A DNA stretch of 64,000 nt from Blastococcus saxobsidens (GCF_002938435.1 NZ_POQT01000001.1:62001-126000); one strand, 5' to 3'; counted from the stretch's first letter, positions 33,596 to 43,162 are shown. Notes: a model not told the origin generated them from the letters alone. A program made the numbers and translations.

Positions 33596-33847
33596 GGTCG
33601 GACGCTAGGAGTTGCCGATCCCGCCGGGAAGAGGCGTACGGCCCGGCCTGTCCGTCCAGCGAGCCACGAAGAACCGGCCACCGGTCACCTGCGCCGAACG
33701 CATGGCGCGCCTCCCGGGCCGCAGATCCCGGTCGTGCCGGCGTCCGCCCCGTCCCGACCTCGTCCGGGCGTGCCGCCCGCCGGAGCGCACTCCCCGGTAC
33801 CGGAGCTGCGCAGCCTCGCACGTGGTCCGTCGCCCACCCGTCGCCCA

Positions 33848-34080
33848 CCCGTCGCCGATCGGCTCGAGCGCCTCCAGCCGGTTGCCCAGGGGGTCGACGA
33901 CGTAGCGCCTCCGGTGGCCGGGGGAGCGCGGGTCTCGCTCGACCGGGTGCCGCCGCGGGGGTATGCACCGGTGGCCTCTCCACCTCCGTCATCCCGAGGA
34001 CCCCGGCGCAGGAGGCGCGCAGTGCGTCCTCGCTCCCCGCGGGGCAGGCGACCTGGACGTGGTGCAGACCGGTGAGCGCA
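33848..34080 (-). pseudogene. Decayed VOC (glyoxalase) family gene
   Basis: Two VOC fragments lie in different frames on the minus strand. The N-terminal part (34076 downwards) reads LTGLHHVQVACPAGSEDALR then AGVLGMTEVERPPV, the usual start of a metal-binding VOC domain, but has no start codon. The C-terminal part (~33925-33850) reads GHRRRYVVDPLGNRLEALEP, the usual end. About 50 middle residues are missing. An 11-bp unit (GGCGACGGGTG on this strand) is tandemly repeated at the 3' end. It lies just after tam. Confidence 0.7.
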
Positions 34081-34092
34081 GGACCTCCGGGA

Positions 34093-34905
34093 TCAGGACG
34101 GGCGGTGGCCGACGGCGAAGACCCGCCGGAAGGGCAGCACGGTCGTGCCGTCGGCGCGGCGGGGGTAGGCAGTCCGCAGCGCGGCGGCGTACGCCTCGGT
34201 GAAGCGTCTGGCGTCGGCGTCGTCGAGCAGGCCGAGCACCGGCCGCAGGGCCGTCGACCGCACCCAGCCGAGCACCGGATCCTCCCCCTGCAGGACGTGG
34301 AGGTAAGTGGTCTCCCAGACGTCGGGCACCAGCCCGGCGCCGGTCAGGACGTCGGCGTAGCCGGCCGGCTCCAGCACGGTGTCGGGACGCGGTGCCGCCC
34401 CGGCCAGCCGGTCGGCCCACCCGGGAGAGCGGCACAGCTCGGCGAGCAGGGCGTGGGTGGGCGCACGGAAGTTGCCCGGCACCTGCACCGCCAGCCATCC
34501 ACCCGGCGGTACGGCCGCCGCCCAGCGGGTCAGCAACTGCGGATGGTCGGGCACCCAGTGCAGGACCGCATTGCTGACGACGACGTCGACCGGCTCGGCA
34601 GGGGCCCACTCGCGCACGTCGCCCAGCTCGAAGCCGACCCGGCCGGGCACCACCGACGCGGCGGCGAGCATCTCGGGGGAGGAGTCGACGCCGGTGACGC
34701 GGGCGGCCGGCCAGCGCTGCGCCAGCGACGCGGTGAGGCTGCCCTCGCCGCAGCCGAGGTCGACCACGGTGTGTGGGGAGGGCGCGTCCACCCGCGCGAG
34801 CAGTTCGACGAACGGCCGGGCGCGCTCACCGGCGTAGCGCAGGTAGGTGCCGGGATGCCACGAGCCGGCCGCGGCGGGGTGCGTCGTGTCCTCTGTCCCG
34901 GTCAC
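34093..34905 (-). CDS. tam: Trans-aconitate 2-methyltransferase
   Basis: About 270 residues. It methylates trans-aconitate, a spontaneous inhibitor of aconitase. Family blocks: GSWHPGTYLRYAGERARPFVELLARV, VVDLGCGEGSLTASLAQRWP (SAM motif I), SNAVLHWVPDHPQLLTRW and VQVPGNFRAPTHALLAEL. The C-terminus TVLPFRRVFAVGHRP is also typical. The GTG start lies seven bases after TAGGCT, suggesting a leaderless message. The much longer open frame upstream is antisense to the MFS-tmk gene and is not coding. Confidence 0.9.
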   Translation of the reverse strand: MTGTEDTTHPAAAGSWHPGTYLRYAGERARPFVELLARVDAPSPHTVVDLGCGEGSLTASLAQRWPAARVTGVDSSPEMLAAASVVPGRVGFELGDVREWAPAEPVDVVVSNAVLHWVPDHPQLLTRWAAAVPPGGWLAVQVPGNFRAPTHALLAELCRSPGWADRLAGAAPRPDTVLEPAGYADVLTGAGLVPDVWETTYLHVLQGEDPVLGWVRSTALRPVLGLLDDADARRFTEAYAAALRTAYPRRADGTTVLPFRRVFAVGHRPS

Positions 34906-34912
34906 CGCCGTC

Positions 34913-34918
34913 AGCCTA
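34913..34918 (-). promoter_or_regulatory. Candidate -10 (TAGGCT) for tam
   Basis: The hexamer ends seven bases before the GTG start at 34905 with no Shine-Dalgarno. Confidence 0.45.
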
Positions 34919-35124
34919 GTGCCGGGGGTGGCGGGCACCGGAACGCCAGGTAGCCGTTCACCCCGCCGGAGCGGCAAGGGGCCGAAATCGTCACGGCGGA
35001 CCGGTACCGTGACCCCCGCCGGGGCCCGCTCCGTCCCGGTGCCCATCGACCTTGGGAGCCCGTCATTCCGGCCGACCCGACGCCCCCGGTACCCCCGTCC
35101 GACGAGTCGGCGGCGGCTGCCCCG

Positions 35125-37371
35125 GTGGTGGGTCCGGGTGCCCAGGGGGACGGCCTGCCGCCGGCCGGGACGCCCGTAGCGCCCGACGCCGTTGTGCCGC
35201 TGGGCGAGCTGGCCCCCGGTGGGCCGGACGACGCGGAGCACGCGGGCGGGCCGGGCGCCGTGGGCCTGGCGGCCAAGATCCGCGCCGTCCTCCGGATCCG
35301 GGACTTCCGGAAGCTGTGGCTGTCGACGGCGCTGTCGAGCTTCGGTGACTGGCTGGGCCTGCTGGCCATCACGTTCACCGCGTACTCGCTGGTCGACGGC
35401 TATGCGGCCAACTTCGCGCTCGGTGGCGTGCTGGCCTTCCGGCTGCTGCCGGCCATCCTGCTCGGCCCGCTGGCCGGCGCCTTCGCCGACCGGTTCGACC
35501 GGCGCAAGACGATGGTCGTCACCGACATCCTCCGCTTCGGCCTCTTCGCCTCGATCCCGATCGTCGGCGAGCTGATCTGGCTGTTCATCGCGCAGTTCCT
35601 GATCGAGGCGCTCAGCCTGTTCTGGATCCCGGCCAAGGACGCCGCGGTGCCGAACATGCTGCGCAAGGACCAGCTGGAGCCGGCCAACCAGCTGTCCCTG
35701 GTGACGACCTACGGCTTCACCCCCGTGCTGGCGGCCGTCGTCTTCGCCCTGCTGAACGCCCTCAACGGCGACGGCGAGCTGCTGCCCTCGGTCGACCAGG
35801 CGGACCTCGCGCTCTACCTCAACGCGCTCACCTTCCTGGTCGCCGCCGCCGTGATCTGGCGGCTGCCCTCGATCAGCGGGCGGCGGGCGGCCGGGGCCGC
35901 CGTCAAGCAGGAGAGCTTCCTCCGTTCGCTGCGGGACGGCTTCTCCTTCGCCGGGCACACCGCGCTGGTCCGTGGGCTGGTCGTCGGCATCACGGGCGCG
36001 TTCGTCGCGGCCGGCGTCGTCATCGCCACCGCGCAGGCGTTCGCCGCCTCCGTGGGTGGCGGCGGTGCCGCCTACGGACTGCTCTTCGGTGCGGTCTTCA
36101 TCGGGCTGGGCATCGGCATCGGCGCGGGGCCCAGCGTGGCGCGCGACCTGTCGCGCGAGCGGCTCTTCGGGGTGGCCATCGTCGGCGCCGGCACCGCGCT
36201 CCTGCTGCTGGCCTGGACCTTCACGCTGTGGATCGCGCTCCTGCTGATCGTGGCCATGGGCTTCTTCGCAGGGATCGCCTACCTGGCCGGCTTCACCCTG
36301 CTCGGCACCGAGATCGAGGACTCGATCCGCGGGCGCACCTTCGCGCTGGTCCAGTCGCTGGTGCGGGCGGCGCTGATCCTCTCCCTGGCCGTGGTGCCGT
36401 TCGCCGTGGGTGCGCTGCGCCGGCACACCCTGGACCTCGGTGTCTTCTCCCTGACGGTCACCGGCGAGCGGCTGATGCTGTTCGTGGCCGGGTTGCTGGC
36501 CATCGGCGTCGGCGTGCTCGCCTACCGGCAGATGGACGACGGGCGGCCGGTCCCGCTGCTGGCCGACGTGCTCACCGCGGTGCGGCGGGACACCACCGCC
36601 CGTCGCCGGCTCGCGAAGGGCGGGGTCCTCATCGCCTTCGAGGGCGGTGAGGGCGCCGGCAAGTCCACCCAGGTCCGCCGGCTGCAGGAGTGGCTCACCG
36701 ACGAGGGGCTGGTCGCGCGCGCGACGTTCGAGCCGGGCGCTACCCCCTCCGGGGCCGGCATCCGTGCGATCGTGCTCGACCGGGCGCACGCCGGGATCGC
36801 CTCCCGGTCGGAGGCGCTGCTCTACGCCGCCGACCGCGCCCAGCACGTGCACGACGTGCTGCGGCCGGCGCTGGACGCCGGCGAGGTCGTCATCACCGAC
36901 CGGTTCGTCGACAGCTCGCTGGCCTACCAGGGGGCGGGCCGGACGATCCCGCTCGAGGACGTCCGCATGCTCTCGCGCTGGGCCACCGAAGGCCTCCAGC
37001 CGGACCTGACGGTGCTGCTCGACCTCCCCCCGGAGGTCGGTCTGGCGCGGGCGCGCGGGCGGGCGGCCGCCGACCGGCTCGAGTCGGAGTCCCTGGACTT
37101 CCACCAGCGGGTGCGCCAGACGTTCCGGGCGCTGGCCGAGTCCGACCCGGACCGCTACCTGGTGCTGGATGCGCGCCGCAGCCCCGACGAGATCGCCGCC
37201 GCCATCCGGGTGCGCGTGGCCGAGCTGCTGTCCGGGCTGCCGCTGCAGACCCTGGCGCAGCCCGCCGCCGGGCACAGCGGCGGGCGTGCCCGCCGGAGCG
37301 ACGAGGAGCTGGCCACGACCACCCACCACCCGCACGCCCAGACCGGCACCACCCCCCAGCTGCACCCATGA
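35125..37371 (+). CDS. tmk: MFS transporter-like domain fused to thymidylate kinase
   Basis: 748 residues. Residues ~50-475 are an MFS-like membrane domain with ~12 helices (LWLSTALSSFGDWLGLLAITFTAYSL, LLPAILLGPLAGAFADRFDRRKTM). Residues ~498-715 are a dTMP kinase: P-loop FEGGEGAGKST from 505, ITDRFVDSSLAYQGAGR, and a lid with ARARGRAAADR. It phosphorylates dTMP to dTDP. This fusion is known in several actinobacteria; the role of the membrane half is unknown. Start is uncertain: the first GTG is used, but a GGGAG-preceded ATT at 35065 would add 20 residues. The stop overlaps holB. Confidence 0.9.
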   Translation: MVGPGAQGDGLPPAGTPVAPDAVVPLGELAPGGPDDAEHAGGPGAVGLAAKIRAVLRIRDFRKLWLSTALSSFGDWLGLLAITFTAYSLVDGYAANFALGGVLAFRLLPAILLGPLAGAFADRFDRRKTMVVTDILRFGLFASIPIVGELIWLFIAQFLIEALSLFWIPAKDAAVPNMLRKDQLEPANQLSLVTTYGFTPVLAAVVFALLNALNGDGELLPSVDQADLALYLNALTFLVAAAVIWRLPSISGRRAAGAAVKQESFLRSLRDGFSFAGHTALVRGLVVGITGAFVAAGVVIATAQAFAASVGGGGAAYGLLFGAVFIGLGIGIGAGPSVARDLSRERLFGVAIVGAGTALLLLAWTFTLWIALLLIVAMGFFAGIAYLAGFTLLGTEIEDSIRGRTFALVQSLVRAALILSLAVVPFAVGALRRHTLDLGVFSLTVTGERLMLFVAGLLAIGVGVLAYRQMDDGRPVPLLADVLTAVRRDTTARRRLAKGGVLIAFEGGEGAGKSTQVRRLQEWLTDEGLVARATFEPGATPSGAGIRAIVLDRAHAGIASRSEALLYAADRAQHVHDVLRPALDAGEVVITDRFVDSSLAYQGAGRTIPLEDVRMLSRWATEGLQPDLTVLLDLPPEVGLARARGRAAADRLESESLDFHQRVRQTFRALAESDPDRYLVLDARRSPDEIAAAIRVRVAELLSGLPLQTLAQPAAGHSGGRARRSDEELATTTHHPHAQTGTTPQLHP

Positions 37372-38552
37372 GCGCCCCGGTGACGGCACCCAGCGAGGGT
37401 GTGTGGACCCAGCTGGTCGGCCAGCCGGCCGTCGTGGCGGAGCTGAGGGGCGCGATCGCGGACCCCACGGCGATGACGCACGCCTGGCTCTTCACCGGCC
37501 CCCCAGGCTCCGGTCGATCGGTGGCCGCCCGTGCCTTCGCGGCCGCCCTGCAGTGCCCGGCGGGCGGTGACGGCACCTGCCACGCCTGCCGGACGGTGCT
37601 GGCCGGCACCCACGCCGACGTGCAGACCGTCGTGCCGGAGGGCCTGTCCATCGGTGTCGCCGAGGTCCGGGAGCTGGTCCGCATCGCCGGCCGGGCGCCG
37701 TCGCAGGGCCGCTGGCAGGTGGTCGTCGTCGAGGACGCCGACCGGATGACCGAGCAGGCGTCCAACACCGTCCTCAAGATGCTGGAGGAGCCGCCGCCGC
37801 GGACGGTCTTCCTGCTCTGCGCCCCGAGCCTGCACCCCGAGGACGTGCCGGTCACCATCCGCTCCCGCTGCCGCGTGGTGGCGCTGCGCACGCCGCCGGC
37901 CGAGGCGGTCGCCGAGGTGCTGGTGAGCCGCGACGGGATCGACCCCGCGCTGGCCTCCTGGTCGGCCGCCGCCTCCGGAGGGCACGTCGGCCGCGCCCAC
38001 CGGCTGGCCCGCGACGAGGACGCGCGGATGGCCCGCAAGGCGGTGCTCGACGTCCCGCTGCGGCTGGTGTCGCTGGCCGCCTGCCTCGACGCCGCGGACG
38101 ACCTGGTCGGCTCGGCCAAGGAGGAGGCCGACCAGGCCTCCGCCGCCCTGGACGGCGCCGAGACCGAGGCGGTCAAGAACAGCCTGGGCGTCGGCGCCCG
38201 GGGGCCGGGCATCGCTGCCGCCAGCCGGGGCGCCGGGCAGCTCAAGGAGCTGGAGAAGCGGCAGAAGTCGCGGGCCACCCGGCTCGGTCGCGACTCGCTG
38301 GACCGGGCGCTGGTCGACCTGGCCGGGCTGTACCGCGACGCGCTCGTCCTGCACGCGGTCGGGGCCGACGTCCCGCAGCTCAACCACCCCGACCGGCGCG
38401 CCGACGCCGAGGAGCTGGCCCGCCGGATCGGCGCCGAGGGGGCGCTGCGCCGCATCGACGCGATCCTCGCCTGCCGCCGCGCGCTGGAGCAGAACGTGAA
38501 GCCGCAGGTGGCGCTGGAGGCGCTCACGGTCGCGCTTCGGCTGCCCGCCTGA
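37368..38552 (+). CDS. holB: DNA polymerase III subunit delta'
   Basis: 394 residues; clamp-loader subunit. The P-loop region is GPPGSGRS (44-51), with Arg replacing the catalytic Lys, as expected for the non-hydrolysing delta'. A zinc-module region has only three Cys (63, 71, 74). ASNTVLKMLEEPPPRTVFLL and TIRSRCRVV are the conserved sensor and SRC motifs. Residues ~240-305 contain a long charged helical stretch. Its ATG overlaps the tmk stop (ATGA), the usual tmk-holB coupling. Followed immediately by a dispersed hairpin repeat. Confidence 0.93.
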   Translation: MSAPVTAPSEGVWTQLVGQPAVVAELRGAIADPTAMTHAWLFTGPPGSGRSVAARAFAAALQCPAGGDGTCHACRTVLAGTHADVQTVVPEGLSIGVAEVRELVRIAGRAPSQGRWQVVVVEDADRMTEQASNTVLKMLEEPPPRTVFLLCAPSLHPEDVPVTIRSRCRVVALRTPPAEAVAEVLVSRDGIDPALASWSAAASGGHVGRAHRLARDEDARMARKAVLDVPLRLVSLAACLDAADDLVGSAKEEADQASAALDGAETEAVKNSLGVGARGPGIAAASRGAGQLKELEKRQKSRATRLGRDSLDRALVDLAGLYRDALVLHAVGADVPQLNHPDRRADAEELARRIGAEGALRRIDAILACRRALEQNVKPQVALEALTVALRLPA

Positions 38553-38612
38553 AGAAGGGCCCTCCTGCCCCCCACCGCTCGCGAGCTCGCGGCGGGCCCC
38601 TGCAGGAGGGCC
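38551..38612 (+). repeat. Dispersed hairpin repeat, copy A (after holB)
   Basis: Begins GAAGAAGG right at the holB stop. Outer arms GGCCCTCCTGC (38558-38568) and GCAGGAGGGCC (38602-38612) pair perfectly; the inner part CGCTCGCGAGCTCGCGGCG can form a second stem. Shares centre and layout with copies at 47826, 58434 and 61353, while the outer arms differ. It may act as a terminator. Confidence 0.75.
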
Positions 38613-38637
38613 ACGCAGCACCGCGGGCGACGTGTCG

Positions 38638-38643
38638 TAGGCT
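38638..38643 (+). promoter_or_regulatory. Candidate -10 (TAGGCT) for tRNA-Thr
   Basis: TAGGCT ends 13 bases before the tRNA 5' end, giving a very short 5' leader. Confidence 0.5.
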
Positions 38644-38656
38644 GTGCGGGCAGTTC

Positions 38657-38729
38657 GCCGCCTTAGCTCAGTCGGTAGAGCATCTCACTCGTAATGAGAA
38701 GGTCGTCGGTTCGATTCCGACAGGCGGCT
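38657..38729 (+). tRNA. tRNA-Thr (anticodon CGU)
   Basis: A full cloverleaf can be drawn: acceptor GCCGCCT pairs with AGGCGGC, D-arm GCTC..GAGC, anticodon stem TCTCA/TGAGA around loop CTCGTAA (anticodon CGT, reading ACG), T-arm GTCGG-TTCGATT-CCGAC. The discriminator base is T and CCA is not encoded. ACG is a frequently used Thr codon in GC-rich genomes. A strong terminator follows. Confidence 0.95.
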
Positions 38730-38735
38730 CTCCCA

Positions 38736-38775
38736 GACGCAGCGGGCCCGTCCACCAGAACGGGCCCGCTGCGTC
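38736..38775 (+). terminator. Terminator of tRNA-Thr
   Basis: A perfect 16-bp stem (GACGCAGCGGGCCCGT at 38736-38751 with its complement at 38760-38775) and an 8-base loop, seven bases after the tRNA. Confidence 0.85.
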
Positions 38776-38862
38776 GTCTCCGGGGCCGAGCGGCGACCGG
38801 CCGGAATCGCGCGCCGGGTCGAGCCGTGCTGGCCGGCCCCAGCTGTTCCCGCGGGTACGGCT

Positions 38863-38897
38863 GACGGCGGCACGCCCCCGTGGGGTGTGCCGCCGTC
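38863..38897 (-). terminator. Terminator of ppa
   Basis: GACGGCGGCAC (38863-38873) pairs with GTGCCGCCGTC (38887-38897), and the stem continues inward for five more pairs including one G-U. It lies ~40 bases beyond the ppa stop on its strand. Confidence 0.7.
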
Positions 38898-38937
38898 GGT
38901 GCGCTCGGCGCCCGGACCGAAGGGCCGGGTACCGGGC

Positions 38938-39432
38938 TCAGTGGTGCGTGGAGTTGTCCTTGGCCCGCTGGATCGAGGCCGTGATCTCGGCCTCGGCCTC
39001 CTCGCGCCCGACCCACTCGGCGCCCTCGACCGACTTGCCCGGCTCCAGGTCCTTGTAGGTCTCGAAGAAGTGCTGGATCTCCAGACGGTCGAACTCCGAC
39101 ACGTCGTGGATCTCCTTGAGGTGGGCCACCCGCGGGTCCGTCGCCGGCACGCAGAGGACCTTGTCGTCCCCACCTGCCTCGTCGGTCATGCGGAACATGC
39201 CGATGGCCCGGCAGGTCACCAGGCACCCCGGGAACGTCGGCTCCTCGAGGATCACCAGGGCGTCCAGCGGATCGCCGTCCTGCCCCAGGGTGTTCTCGAT
39301 GTAGCCGTAGTCCGCCGGATAGCGGGTGGAGGTGAACAGCATCCGGTCCAAGCGGATGCGTCCGGTCTCATGGTCCAGCTCGTACTTGTTCCGCTGGCCC
39401 TTCGGGATTTCTACCGTCACGTCGAACTGCAC
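38938..39432 (-). CDS. ppa: Inorganic pyrophosphatase (family I, soluble)
   Basis: 164 residues. Begins [26 protein letters not shown]; the signature DGDPLDALV follows [11 protein letters not shown], and the metal-binding acidic residues lie in this block. It removes PPi from biosynthesis. The GTG start is chosen because the family N-terminus aligns there and no ATG lies nearby. Divergent from dacB, as in M. tuberculosis; starts are 78 bases apart. The window therefore encodes both a soluble and a membrane pyrophosphatase. Confidence 0.94.
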   Translation of the reverse strand: MQFDVTVEIPKGQRNKYELDHETGRIRLDRMLFTSTRYPADYGYIENTLGQDGDPLDALVILEEPTFPGCLVTCRAIGMFRMTDEAGGDDKVLCVPATDPRVAHLKEIHDVSEFDRLEIQHFFETYKDLEPGKSVEGAEWVGREEAEAEITASIQRAKDNSTHH

Positions 39433-39510
39433 GAACGTAGTGTGGCCCACGGGGGTCGATCCGGTCGGGCCAGGTCTCGTTCCGAGGGGCGAAGAGCCCC
39501 CTTCTGGGGG

Positions 39511-40932
39511 GTGGAGAGCATTTCGTCGGGTGGATCGACGGTCATCACCGCGAACTACGGACGGTTCCGCCGACGCATGATCATGGCCGTCGTCACGGTG
39601 GTCCTGCTGCTCGTCGGCGGTGGCATCGGGCTCGCGGTGCTGCTCGGTCGCGACGACCCCGAGGGTGCCGTCGCGGTCGAGGACGCCGAGCTGCCCGAGC
39701 TCGGCCCGGCCGACCCGGTCCTCGCCTCGCTCTCCAGCGACGCCCCGGTGCCCGGCGCCGACGTCCTCGCCACCCGGCTGACCCCGCTGGTCACCGGGTC
39801 CGCGCTCGGGAGCGGTGCCACGGCCAGCGTCGTCGACGTCGCGACCGGTGAAGTGCTGTTCGAGGAGGAGGCGGACGCTCCCGTCACCCCGGCGTCGACG
39901 GTCAAGCTGCTCACCGCCGTCGCAGCCCTCACCACGCTCGACCCCGGCGACACCTTCGAGACCACCGTCGTCAGCGGCGCCTCGCCCGGTGAGGTGGTGC
40001 TCGTCGGCGGCGGTGACCCCACGCTGTCCCGCACGGAGCCGTCCCTCAGCTACCCGGGCGCCCCCACGGTCGCCGACCTCGCCACCCAGGTGGTCGCCGC
40101 GCTGCCCGCCGGCACCGCGGTCACCCGCGTCGTCGTCGACAGCTCGCTGTACAGCGGCCCCCTGACCGCCCCGGGCTGGGGCCCGGGGGACGCCCCCTCC
40201 ACATACGCCGCCCCCATCACCGCCACCGCCGTCGACGGCGCCCGGGTGAGCCCCGGCTCCCTGGCGCGCAGCGGGCAGCCCGGCCTCGACGCCGGCGCGG
40301 CCTTCGCCGACGCACTCGGCGCCCCGGGCGCCACCGTGGTGCTCGGTCAGGCCCCGGCCGGCGCCCGGACGCTCGGGACGGTCGAGTCCGCCCCGGTCGT
40401 GCGGCAGGTGGAGCAGATGCTGTCCATGTCGGACAACGTGCTCGCCGAGACCCTGGGCCGCCAGGTCGCCATCGCCCGGGGCGAGCCGGCCACCTTCGAC
40501 GGCGCAGCGCGGGCGGTCACCGACGCGGTGGAGGAGGCCGGCATCCCCGTCGCCGACGTCAGCCTGGCCGACAGCAGCGGTCTCTCCGGGACGAACAGCG
40601 TGACCGCCGACGTGCTCAGCGCGATCATCACCGGTGCGGCCGACGGCAGCCTGGGCAACGCCGCCGGGCTGCTCGCCGGCCTGCCGATCGCCGGCTACGA
40701 CGGCACCCTCGCCGACCGCGGCGACGACGACCCCGCGACCGCGCCCGGCACCGTCCGCGCGAAGACTGGCACCCTCCTCGGCGTGCACGCGCTCGCCGGC
40801 ACCGTCGTCACCGTCGACGGGCGGCTGCTGGCGTTCGCCGTCGTCGCCGACGACGCCACCGGCGGCGAGGTCGCGGCCGAGGCGGCGCTGGACGAGTTCG
40901 CCGCCCAGCTCGCCGCCTGCGGCTGCAGCTGA
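39511..40932 (+). CDS. dacB: D-alanyl-D-alanine carboxypeptidase/endopeptidase (PBP4 type)
   Basis: About 473 residues. A short cytoplasmic N-terminus and one membrane helix (~24-46) place the enzyme outside. The three penicillin-binding motifs are S129-T-V-K132, S307-D-N309 and K418-T-G420. It trims peptidoglycan stem peptides. The GTG at 39511 directly follows a CCCCC-TTCT-GGGGG hairpin (39495-39510) that could mask its ribosome-binding site; an ATG at 39577 would give a shorter cytoplasmic tail and is a fair alternative. Confidence 0.9.
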   Translation: MESISSGGSTVITANYGRFRRRMIMAVVTVVLLLVGGGIGLAVLLGRDDPEGAVAVEDAELPELGPADPVLASLSSDAPVPGADVLATRLTPLVTGSALGSGATASVVDVATGEVLFEEEADAPVTPASTVKLLTAVAALTTLDPGDTFETTVVSGASPGEVVLVGGGDPTLSRTEPSLSYPGAPTVADLATQVVAALPAGTAVTRVVVDSSLYSGPLTAPGWGPGDAPSTYAAPITATAVDGARVSPGSLARSGQPGLDAGAAFADALGAPGATVVLGQAPAGARTLGTVESAPVVRQVEQMLSMSDNVLAETLGRQVAIARGEPATFDGAARAVTDAVEEAGIPVADVSLADSSGLSGTNSVTADVLSAIITGAADGSLGNAAGLLAGLPIAGYDGTLADRGDDDPATAPGTVRAKTGTLLGVHALAGTVVTVDGRLLAFAVVADDATGGEVAAEAALDEFAAQLAACGCS

Positions 40933-41036
40933 GGCCCGGGCTCCGGACGGGCGGGACGGCCTCCGCCGCGTACGGTGAGGCGGATGTGCTCTTCAGCGTG
41001 GCGGAGCCACTCCGCTCCTGCACCGGAGGTGGGTCG

Positions 41037-42125
41037 ATGAGCAGCGCCTCCTCGATGGTCGACTGGGACCTCGCCGGTCGCACCGCCCGGCGGCTGGTGA
41101 GTCCGGGTCCGCGCACGACGCGGGAGGAGGCCGCCGCCGTCGTCCGCGAACTGCACGAGGCGGCGGCCACCGCCGTCGCCCACGTCGAGGCGCTCACCGG
41201 CCTGCGGCCCGCCCCCGACGGCGCCGTGCCCGAGATCGCCGTCGTCGACCGCCCGGGCTGGGCCGACGCGAACGCCCGCGGCATGGCGACCCTGCTGGAC
41301 CCGCTCGTGGCCAAGCTCGCCGAGCGCCAGGACAGCAGGCCCGGCGCGCTGGCCACCGCCATCGGCTCCCGGGCCACCGGGCTGCAGGCCGGAGGACTGC
41401 TGGCCTTCCTGTCCAGCCGGGTCCTCGGCCAGTACGAGATCTTCGGCACCGGCGGGCGGCTGCTGCTGGTGGCGCCCAACATCGTCGCGACCGAGCGCAA
41501 GCTCGGCGTCGACCCGTCGGACTTCCGGCTCTGGGTCTGCCTGCACGAGGTCACCCACCAGCTCCAGTTCACCGGCGTCCCCTGGCTGCACGAGTACCTG
41601 GAGCAGCAGATCGGCGAGTTCGTCGCGGCCACCGATCTGGCCCCCGAGGTGCTGCGGGAGCGGCTGCAGGACGTGCTCCGCAGCGTGGGCGACGCCGTCC
41701 GCGGCACCGAGTCCGGCAGCGAGCCGGAGGGCCTGATGGCGCTGGTCCGGGACCCGCGCCAGCGCGAGGTGCTCGACCGGGTCACCGCGGTCATGAGCCT
41801 GGTCGAGGGGCACGCCGAGTACGTCATGGACGGCGTTGGCCCCGACGTCGTCCCGTCGGTGCGCACCCTGCGCAAGCGGTTCGCCCAGCGCCGCAAGGGC
41901 CGCGGCCCGGTGGACCGCGTCCTGCGCCGGCTGCTCGGCCTGGAGCAGAAGATGAAGCAGTACGCCGAGGGGCGGGTCTTCGTCGGCGGGGTGATCGAGC
42001 TCGCCGGCATGGAGGGCTTCAACCGGGTGTGGGAGGGGCCGCACAACCTGCCCCGCATCGACGAGCTCACCGCGCCGGAGCGCTGGGTCGAGCGGGTGCT
42101 CGGGCGCCCGTCCCTCCCCGCCTGA
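41037..42125 (+). CDS. Zinc-dependent metalloprotease-like protein (DUF2342 family)
   Basis: 362 residues. H170-E171-V-T-H174 is a zinc-metallopeptidase motif, with a likely third ligand downstream in SLVEGHAEYVMD. The family is called DUF2342 or 'F420 biosynthesis-associated'; its activity is unproven. Blocks such as VDWDLAGRTARRLVSPGP and VAPNIVATERKLGVDPSDFRLWVCLHE are typical. GGAGGT before the ATG fixes the start. It lies between dacB and tilS, matching M. tuberculosis Rv3627c, Rv3626c and Rv3625c. Confidence 0.87.
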   Translation: MSSASSMVDWDLAGRTARRLVSPGPRTTREEAAAVVRELHEAAATAVAHVEALTGLRPAPDGAVPEIAVVDRPGWADANARGMATLLDPLVAKLAERQDSRPGALATAIGSRATGLQAGGLLAFLSSRVLGQYEIFGTGGRLLLVAPNIVATERKLGVDPSDFRLWVCLHEVTHQLQFTGVPWLHEYLEQQIGEFVAATDLAPEVLRERLQDVLRSVGDAVRGTESGSEPEGLMALVRDPRQREVLDRVTAVMSLVEGHAEYVMDGVGPDVVPSVRTLRKRFAQRRKGRGPVDRVLRRLLGLEQKMKQYAEGRVFVGGVIELAGMEGFNRVWEGPHNLPRIDELTAPERWVERVLGRPSLPA

Positions 42126-42133
42126 CCGCCGGC

Positions 42134-43162
42134 GTGGGCGGGCCTCCGCGCGCGGTCGCCGTCCTGCGGCATGCCGTCCGGTGTGGGCTGCGTTCCTCGG
42201 CGCAGCCGGTGCTCGCCGCCTGCAGCGGGGGAGCGGACTCCGTGGCCCTCGCCGCGGCCCTGGCCTTCGAGGCCCGTGACGCGGGTGTGCCGGTCGGCGG
42301 GGTGACCGTGGACCACGGGCTGCAGCCCGGGTCCGACGTCCGCGCCCGCCGAACCGCGTCGCTGCTGGCGGAGCTGGGGCTGGACCCCGTGCTGGTGCTG
42401 ACCGTCGACGCCACCGGTACCGGCGGTCCGGAGGCGGCCGCCCGTGCGGCGCGCTACGCCGCGCTCGCCGGCGCGGCGGGCGAGCACGGCGCCCGCGTCG
42501 CACTCGGGCACACGCTCGACGACCAGGCGGAGACGGTGCTGCTGGGGCTCGGCCGCGGCTCCGGTCCGCGGTCGGTGGCGGGCATGGTCGCCGAGCGGGA
42601 GGACGACGGCGTCCGGTGGTGGCGCCCCCTGCTGGGCGTGCGGCGGGCGACCGCCCGGCAGGCGTGCGCGGACCAGGGCCTGCCCGTCTGGGACGACCCG
42701 TGGAACGCCGATCCGGCCTACACCCGCGTGCGGCTGCGCACCGAGGTGCTGCCGCTGCTCGAGGACGTACTCGGCGGCGGCGTCGCCCCCGCCCTGGCGC
42801 GGACCGCCGGGCAGCTGCGCGAGGACCTCGACGCCCTCGACGCGATGGCCGCGACCGAGCTGGCGCGGCTGGCCGGCGAGGCGGGGGACGGCGGTCTGCC
42901 GGCCCGGCCGCTGGGCGCGCTGCCGGCTGCCCTGCGCCGGCGCGTGCTGCGCGGCTGGCTGCTCGCCGCGGGCGTGCCCGACCTGCAGGCGGTGCACCTG
43001 CACGCGGTCGAGGCCCTGGTCACGGCCTGGCGCGGGCAGGGCCGGGTGGACCTACCCGGCGGCGCGGGCGTCGTCCGGGCGTCTGGCACTCTGGTGGTGC
43101 TGCCGCCCGGTCTCCGGCGCGGCGATCCCGGTACCGCAGCACTCGAGGAGCCCCTTCCGTGA
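42134..43162 (+). CDS. tilS: tRNA(Ile)-lysidine synthetase
   Basis: About 342 residues. The PP-loop is S31-G-G-A-D-S36, followed by TVDHGLQ and [21 protein letters not shown]. It converts the CAU anticodon wobble C of tRNA-Ile2 to lysidine so that it reads AUA. Residues ~215-340 form the accessory helical domain. The GTG start is eight bases after the preceding stop. The stop overlaps hpt (GTGA). Confidence 0.9.
   Translation: MGGPPRAVAVLRHAVRCGLRSSAQPVLAACSGGADSVALAAALAFEARDAGVPVGGVTVDHGLQPGSDVRARRTASLLAELGLDPVLVLTVDATGTGGPEAAARAARYAALAGAAGEHGARVALGHTLDDQAETVLLGLGRGSGPRSVAGMVAEREDDGVRWWRPLLGVRRATARQACADQGLPVWDDPWNADPAYTRVRLRTEVLPLLEDVLGGGVAPALARTAGQLREDLDALDAMAATELARLAGEAGDGGLPARPLGALPAALRRRVLRGWLLAAGVPDLQAVHLHAVEALVTAWRGQGRVDLPGGAGVVRASGTLVVLPPGLRRGDPGTAALEEPLP

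Noticed and set aside
35065-35127. ATT start codon for the MFS-tmk fusion
   Set aside because: GGGAG precedes it at fair distance, but ATT starts are very rare, so the first GTG was kept and the option only mentioned.
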